Source: Streptomyces bobili (GTDB lineage: Bacteria; Actinomycetota; Actinomycetes; Streptomycetales; Streptomycetaceae). Taken from it: a stretch of 37,525 bases of DNA. A program made the translations under genes and the position numbers. Shown here piece by piece: positions 33,564-37,525 of the stretch. The notes beneath the pieces are model-generated. The model had not been told where the DNA came from and did no database searches. It saw only the letters and a list, made by a program, of their open reading frames with translations. The stretch spans positions 1 through 37,525 of the forward strand of contig NZ_MUBA01000100.1 of the NCBI RefSeq assembly GCF_002154575.1, given 5' to 3'. Position 1 is the first letter of the stretch. Each line of letters begins with the position of its first letter.

Positions 33564-35668
33564 GTCTCCTGCCCCCGTCGGTCTTCCGGGGCGCCCGCGG
33601 CCACGGGCTCCCCGGCGGAGCCCGACGTCGTGCCGGACTCCTCCTCATCCATGATCTCTCCGGTCGCCGTGTTCACGGCGGGTGCGGGCGGAGCCGCACT
33701 GGCGAAGGCCGCGAGAATCGTCTCGGCCGTCTTGCGGCCTATGCCCGGCACCTCGCAGATCTGGTCGATCGTCGCGGAACGCAGTCGTTTCATCGAACCG
33801 AAGTGCTTTACGAGCGCCTGCTTGCGCGCGTCGCCGAGCCCCGGCACGTCGTCCAGCGGGCCGGCGCGGAACCGCTTGGCCCGCTTGGTCCGCTGGTAGG
33901 TGATGGCGAAGCGGTGGGCCTCGTCGCGCACCCGCTGGAGCAGGTAGAGGCCCTCGCTGGTGCGGGGCAGGACGACCGGATCGTCGTCGTCCGGCAGCCA
34001 GACCTCCTCCAGGCGCTTGGCGAGGCCGCAGACGGCGATGTCGTCGATACCCAGCTCGTCCAGCGCCCGCTTGGCCGCGGCCACCTGCGGCTGTCCGCCG
34101 TCGACGACGACGAGCTGCGGCGGGTAGGCGAACCGCTTGGGCCGGCCGTCGTCCTCGGTGAGGCTGCTGGCGATCGGGGCGTCGGGGTTCTCGGAGGTAC
34201 CGGGATTGTCGGGGTTTCCGTCGACCCACTCCCCCGTCCGCTCCTTGTCGGCGAGGTAGCGGCGGAAGCGGCGGCTGATCACCTCGTGCATCGAGCGGAC
34301 GTCGTCCTGGCCCTCACCGTGCCAGACCTGCGTGTCCCCGACACGGCCCTTGATCTCGAATCGGCGGTACTCGCTCTTGCGGGCCAGGCCGTCCTCGAAG
34401 ACGACCATGGAGGCCACGACGTCGTCACCCTGCAGATGCGAGATGTCGTAGCACTCGATGCGCAACGGAGCGCTGTCCAGGTCGAGCGCCTCGGCGATCT
34501 CCTCCAGCGCGCGCGAGCGCGTGGTGAGGTCGGAGGCACGCTTGGTCTTGTGCAGGACGAGGCTCTGCTGGGCGTTGCGCTCGACCGTCTCCATCAGCGC
34601 GCGCTTGTCCCCGCGCTGCGGGATGCGCAGCGAGACGTTGGATCCGCGGCGGGCGGTGAGCCACTCCTGGACCGGCTCCAGCGGGTCGGGCAGGGCGGGG
34701 ACCAGCACCTCCTTGGGCACCGCGTCGCCGGTCTCCTCGCCGTAGAGCTGCTGGAGGGCGTGTTCGACGAGGGCGCCGGTGGTGATCTCCTCGACCTTGT
34801 CGGTGACCCAGCCGCGCTGGCCGCGGACGCGTCCGCCGCGGACGTGGAAGATCTGGACGGCCGCCTCCAGCTCGTCCTCGGCGACCGCGATCAGGTCGGC
34901 GTCGGTCGCGTCGGCGAGCACGACCGCGTTCTTCTCCATGGCCTTCTTCAGGGCCCCTATGTCGTCGCGCAGGCGGGCGGCGCGCTCGTACTCCATCTCC
35001 TCGGCCGCCTCCGTCATCTGCTTCTCCAGACGGCGGATGTAGGTGCCGGTGCGGCCGGTCATGAAGTCACAGAACTCGTCCGCCAGCTCCCAGTGGTCGT
35101 CCGGCGAGATCCGGCCGACACAGGGCGCGGAGCACTTGCCGATGTAGCCGAGGAGACAGGGGCGGCCGGTGCGGGAGGCGTTCTTGAAGACGCCTGCCGA
35201 GCAGGTGCGGACCGGGAAGACCCGCAGGAGCAGGTCGACGGTGTCCCGGATCGCCCACGCGTGCGCGTACGGCCCGAAGTACCGGACGCCCTTCTTCTTG
35301 TGGCCGCGCATCACCTGCACGCGCGGGAACTCCTCGTTCATCGTCACGGCGAGGTACGGGTAGCTCTTGTCGTCGCGGTACTTGACGTTGAACCGGGGGT
35401 CGTACTCCTTGATCCACGAGTACTCCAGCTGGAGCGCCTCGACCTCCGTGGACACCACGGTCCACTCCACGGACGCGGCCGTGGTGACCATGGTGCGGGT
35501 GCGCGGGTGAAGGCCGGCCAGGTCCTGGAAGTAGTTCGCCAGGCGCTGGCGCAGGCTTTTCGCCTTCCCGACGTAGATCACCCGGCGGTGCTCGTCGCGG
35601 AATCGGTACACCCCGGGAGAGTCGGGGATCTGTCCCGGCTTGGGGCGGTAGCTGGAGGGGTCGGCCAT
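33560..35668 (-). CDS. uvrC: Excinuclease ABC subunit C
   Basis: UvrC (702 residues) makes both incisions in UvrABC nucleotide excision repair. Domains in order are: the GIY-YIG nuclease ([23 protein letters not shown]) near residues 18-50, a cysteine-rich segment around [10 protein letters not shown] and [11 protein letters not shown], the UVR motif ([20 protein letters not shown]), the RNase-H-like domain with VVVDGGQPQ, and C-terminal helix-hairpin-helix motifs ([18 protein letters not shown]). It is about 90 residues longer than the E. coli protein. Part of this is an Asn/Pro/Asp-rich insertion ([12 protein letters not shown]) just before the [13 protein letters not shown] strand. ATG 35668 is supported by family alignment. 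First gene of the operon. Confidence 0.98.
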   Translation of the reverse strand: MADPSSYRPKPGQIPDSPGVYRFRDEHRRVIYVGKAKSLRQRLANYFQDLAGLHPRTRTMVTTAASVEWTVVSTEVEALQLEYSWIKEYDPRFNVKYRDDKSYPYLAVTMNEEFPRVQVMRGHKKKGVRYFGPYAHAWAIRDTVDLLLRVFPVRTCSAGVFKNASRTGRPCLLGYIGKCSAPCVGRISPDDHWELADEFCDFMTGRTGTYIRRLEKQMTEAAEEMEYERAARLRDDIGALKKAMEKNAVVLADATDADLIAVAEDELEAAVQIFHVRGGRVRGQRGWVTDKVEEITTGALVEHALQQLYGEETGDAVPKEVLVPALPDPLEPVQEWLTARRGSNVSLRIPQRGDKRALMETVERNAQQSLVLHKTKRASDLTTRSRALEEIAEALDLDSAPLRIECYDISHLQGDDVVASMVVFEDGLARKSEYRRFEIKGRVGDTQVWHGEGQDDVRSMHEVISRRFRRYLADKERTGEWVDGNPDNPGTSENPDAPIASSLTEDDGRPKRFAYPPQLVVVDGGQPQVAAAKRALDELGIDDIAVCGLAKRLEEVWLPDDDDPVVLPRTSEGLYLLQRVRDEAHRFAITYQRTKRAKRFRAGPLDDVPGLGDARKQALVKHFGSMKRLRSATIDQICEVPGIGRKTAETILAAFASAAPPAPAVNTATGEIMDEEESGTTSGSAGEPVAAGAPEDRRGQET

Positions 35669-36018
35669 GTCTCACACCCTACTGGCGCGCGGTGACAGTA
35701 CGACGGGGCCGTGGACAACGGCGCGGGGGTGTCCGGGGCGGCGAAGGGGACACGACGGATAGGCGACGGATACGGGACGAAGGCTCGCCGGGGACGCGAC
35801 GGGGACGTTGGTGAGGGCCCCGACTCGGCCACGGCCGCGCCGCGTTCCGGCGGCAACTGTTGTCGGGACTAGGTCAACACGCTTCAATGCGGGGGAACTC
35901 CGGGCGGTGAACCTCACGCTACGGATGTGAAGGCGCGGCCCCGCTGCCATGGGGCGGCCCGGTCACCCGCGCGAACGGTCCGACCAGCCGTCGCGCGCAT
36001 TCACAGGAAGGCCCCTGC
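35669..36018. other. Divergent region between uvrC and the helix-turn-helix gene
   Basis: These 350 bp contain the start regions of two divergent genes. GGGACG-like hexamers recur several times between about 35746 and 35810. AGGAAGG at 36005-36011 is the ribosome site of the plus-strand gene. Short open frames cross the region on the minus strand but lack start signals. No tRNA or repeat array is present, and no promoter matched well enough to annotate. Confidence 0.4.
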
Positions 36019-37047
36019 ATGCCGCACGCCCCACAGCACGCGGACGCCGTCGCGCACACCGTCACGGAGGCGGACGCGGAGTCCCTCACGGGGTCCGTCA
36101 CGGAGGCCGTCACGGGGTCCGTCTCCGGCGTCACCGCCGCGGAACTGGACGCCGCCCTGCGGGGCGGTCCCTTCCACGTCGCCCTGCGCGCCGCGATCTC
36201 CGCCCGTGGGCTGCCGCTGCAGCGCGTCCAGCACCATCTGTCGCGGCACGGGGTCAAGGTCGGCGTCACGAGCCTGAGCTACTGGCAGCAGGGGGCCCGG
36301 CGCCCCCAGCGCCCCGAGTCGCTCCGGGCCGTACGCGCCCTGGAGGAGATCCTCCAGCTGCCGGACGAGTCCCTGATCCGGCTGCTCGCTGAGAACGACG
36401 GGACGGCGGCCGCAGGTCGGCCGACGGGCCGTACGTACCGCTCGTTCCTGGCGGCCTCGGACGTCCTGGAGAAACTGTTCGTCGAACTGGAGTGCCCTGC
36501 GGACGACGGGCTGCACACCCTCGGCCATCACGAGCGGGTCCGCATCGGGGCGTACCGCGAGCTGCTGGAACGCGAGTCGCAGCACATCGTGCGGGCCCAC
36601 CGCGACGGCGTCGACCGGTTCGTCGCCGTCCACCACGGGGATCCCGGCTGCGCCCCGGAACGGATGAGTGTGCGGGCCCTGGAGAACTGCCGGACCGGCC
36701 GCGTCCGCCGGCACCACGACACCGGCGTCCTGGTCGCCGAGTTCCTCTTCGACACCCGCCTGCGCGCGGGTGACACCTTCCTCTTCGGCTACGCCGTCGA
36801 GGACGGCACCGCCGGGGCCTGCCGTGAGTACGTGCGCGGCTTCGGCGCCCCGGGCGGCCAGTACGCCCTCCAGGTCCGGTTCGACGAGCACGCGGTGCCG
36901 GTGCGCTGCCACCGCTTCACCCGGCACTCCGCGGCGGCCCCGCGCGGCGGCCGTCAGGAACTCGCCGTGGGCCGGCACCGCTCGGTGCACCTCGTCGAGC
37001 CGCGGGTGCGCTCGGGCATGGTGGGCATCGGATGGGACTGGGAGTGA
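36019..37047 (+). CDS. Helix-turn-helix protein of Streptomyces type
   Basis: The 342-residue protein begins with a Thr/Val/Glu-rich repeated stretch (about 13-37). An XRE-like helix-turn-helix follows (about 44-125): LRAAISARGLPLQRVQHHLS, then GVTSLSYWQQGARRPQRPES and a leucine-rich helix EEILQLPDESLIRLLAEN. Proteins with the phrase SYWQ-GxRxP are common putative regulators in Streptomyces. The C-terminal two thirds (about 140-342) is a predicted beta-rich domain of unknown function. ATG 36019 has AGGAAGG about 7 nt upstream. It is divergent from uvrC and converges on the Rieske gene. The ligand and targets are unknown. Confidence 0.85.
   Translation: MPHAPQHADAVAHTVTEADAESLTGSVTEAVTGSVSGVTAAELDAALRGGPFHVALRAAISARGLPLQRVQHHLSRHGVKVGVTSLSYWQQGARRPQRPESLRAVRALEEILQLPDESLIRLLAENDGTAAAGRPTGRTYRSFLAASDVLEKLFVELECPADDGLHTLGHHERVRIGAYRELLERESQHIVRAHRDGVDRFVAVHHGDPGCAPERMSVRALENCRTGRVRRHHDTGVLVAEFLFDTRLRAGDTFLFGYAVEDGTAGACREYVRGFGAPGGQYALQVRFDEHAVPVRCHRFTRHSAAAPRGGRQELAVGRHRSVHLVEPRVRSGMVGIGWDWE
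36062..36131 (+). repeat. 24-bp in-frame repeat in the helix-turn-helix gene
   Basis: TCACGGGGTCCGTC occurs at 36086-36099 and 36110-36123, exactly 24 bp apart, and GTCACGGAGGC occurs at 36061-36071 and 36097-36107. Together they encode an 8-residue pattern like LTGSVTEA then VTGSVSGV before the DNA-binding domain. Confidence 0.6.
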
Positions 37048-37051
37048 CCGT

Positions 37052-37080
37052 GCCCGCGCGCCGGTGATCGCCGGGCGGGC
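37052..37080. terminator. Possible bidirectional terminator
   Basis: GCCCGC (37052-37057) pairs with GCGGGC (37075-37080), and CCGG segments can extend the stem inside. It lies between convergent stop codons at 37047 and 37096. Pairing is imperfect. Confidence 0.45.
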
Positions 37081-37095
37081 GGCGCAGCGGTCGGG

Positions 37096-37521
37096 TCAGG
37101 CGGCCGGCCCCGACACGATCCTGCCGTTCTCGGCCCTGACCGGGAGGGCGTTCAAGGGCACGGTCGCCGGTGCCTTCAGCACCGCGCCGCTCGTGGCGTC
37201 GAACTCGCTGCCGTGGCAGGGACAGATCAGGGTCGTCCCGTCGAGCTTGTTGATGGGGCATCCCGCGTGCGTGCAGATCGAGCTGTACGCCTTCAGCTCG
37301 CCGCCCGCCGAGCGGCTGACCACCACGTTGTGGTCCCGGTAGAGCCTGGCGCCCCCCTCGGCCAGCTCACCGTCCGCGCCCAGCTCGACGGGAGCGGTCG
37401 GCGTGGCGGGCGCGGTGGTCCCGCCGGTGGGCGAACAGGCGGCCGTACCGAGCCCTGCGGCAGGCACGAGCGCCGCTCCGCGCAGGACGGTACGGCGGGT
37501 CGCTGACGGGCGGGCGGGCAT
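37096..37521 (-). CDS. Tat-exported Rieske [2Fe-2S] protein
   Basis: The 141-residue protein starts with a twin-arginine signal (TRRTVLRGAALVP) and a possible lipobox-like TAAC at 26-29, followed by a Thr/Pro/Ala linker. The Rieske domain has both cluster-binding motifs, CTHAGC and CPCHGS, each providing one Cys and one His, with the extra Cys pair that stabilises the cluster. The sequence FDATSGAVLKAPAT after the second motif is typical of small ubiquinol-independent Rieske proteins. It would act outside the membrane as an electron carrier or sensor; the partner is unknown. ATG 37521 lies four bases from the window edge, so its ribosome site and promoter cannot be seen. Confidence 0.93.
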   Translation of the reverse strand: MPARPSATRRTVLRGAALVPAAGLGTAACSPTGGTTAPATPTAPVELGADGELAEGGARLYRDHNVVVSRSAGGELKAYSSICTHAGCPINKLDGTTLICPCHGSEFDATSGAVLKAPATVPLNALPVRAENGRIVSGPAA

Positions 37522-37525
37522 GAGG

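Overview
The window is chromosomal DNA from a Streptomyces-like actinomycete. The base composition is strongly G/C-rich with G/C in third codon positions, GTG and TTG starts are common, and the content is typical of the genus: WhiA, an RbpA-family protein, OpcA, a ctaB-tkt-tal-zwf-opcA-pgl block and a uvrC-rapZ-yvcK-whiA block. Proteins matched from memory resemble Streptomyces proteins most closely. The window looks like a core chromosomal locus for central carbon metabolism, interrupted by a sugar-uptake and regulator segment.

Layout. 1-87 is the tail of a plus-strand gene. 89-3381 (minus) holds a nucleotidyltransferase-fold protein, an amidohydrolase-like protein, a small conserved hypothetical protein and haem O synthase (ctaB). 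3801-10450 (plus) is a compact operon: transketolase, transaldolase, glucose-6-phosphate dehydrogenase, its assembly factor OpcA and 6-phosphogluconolactonase. A strong hairpin at 10472-10509 ends it.

10523-17187 (minus) is a carbohydrate uptake and hydrolysis cluster: two ABC permeases, a lipoprotein binding protein, a GH13 alpha-glucosidase-type enzyme and a second binding protein without a lipobox. No import ATPase is encoded, so a shared one elsewhere (MsiK type) is probably used. Divergent from it, 17307-20997 (plus) encodes a PadR regulator, a LolD/MacB-type ATPase, a tiny ORF made of 12-residue repeats, and a large FtsX-type permease. A 9-bp motif, TGTTAGGTA, occurs upstream of padR and twice between the second binding protein and the hydrolase gene. 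This suggests one regulator may control both arms.

21047-35668 (minus) returns to core functions: pgi, an RbpA-family RNA polymerase-binding protein, secG, tpiA and pgk, gap, a large secreted zinc carboxypeptidase, and the overlapping uvrC-rapZ-yvcK-whiA operon. Hairpins separate tpiA from secG, gap from pgk, secG from rbpA, and whiA from the carboxypeptidase gene. The right end carries a Streptomyces-type helix-turn-helix protein (plus) and a Tat-exported Rieske protein (minus).

Together these genes encode the oxidative and non-oxidative pentose phosphate pathway, the isomerase linking it to glycolysis, and the triose part of glycolysis, with a glucoside uptake module inserted between pgl and pgi. 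Most of the window is ordinary core genome. The less ordinary parts are the 10.5-21 kb segment (shared motif, a permease with a large external insert, the repeat ORF) and the amidohydrolase-like protein with apparently altered metal ligands. I saw no tRNA, rRNA, CRISPR array, transposase or attachment site.
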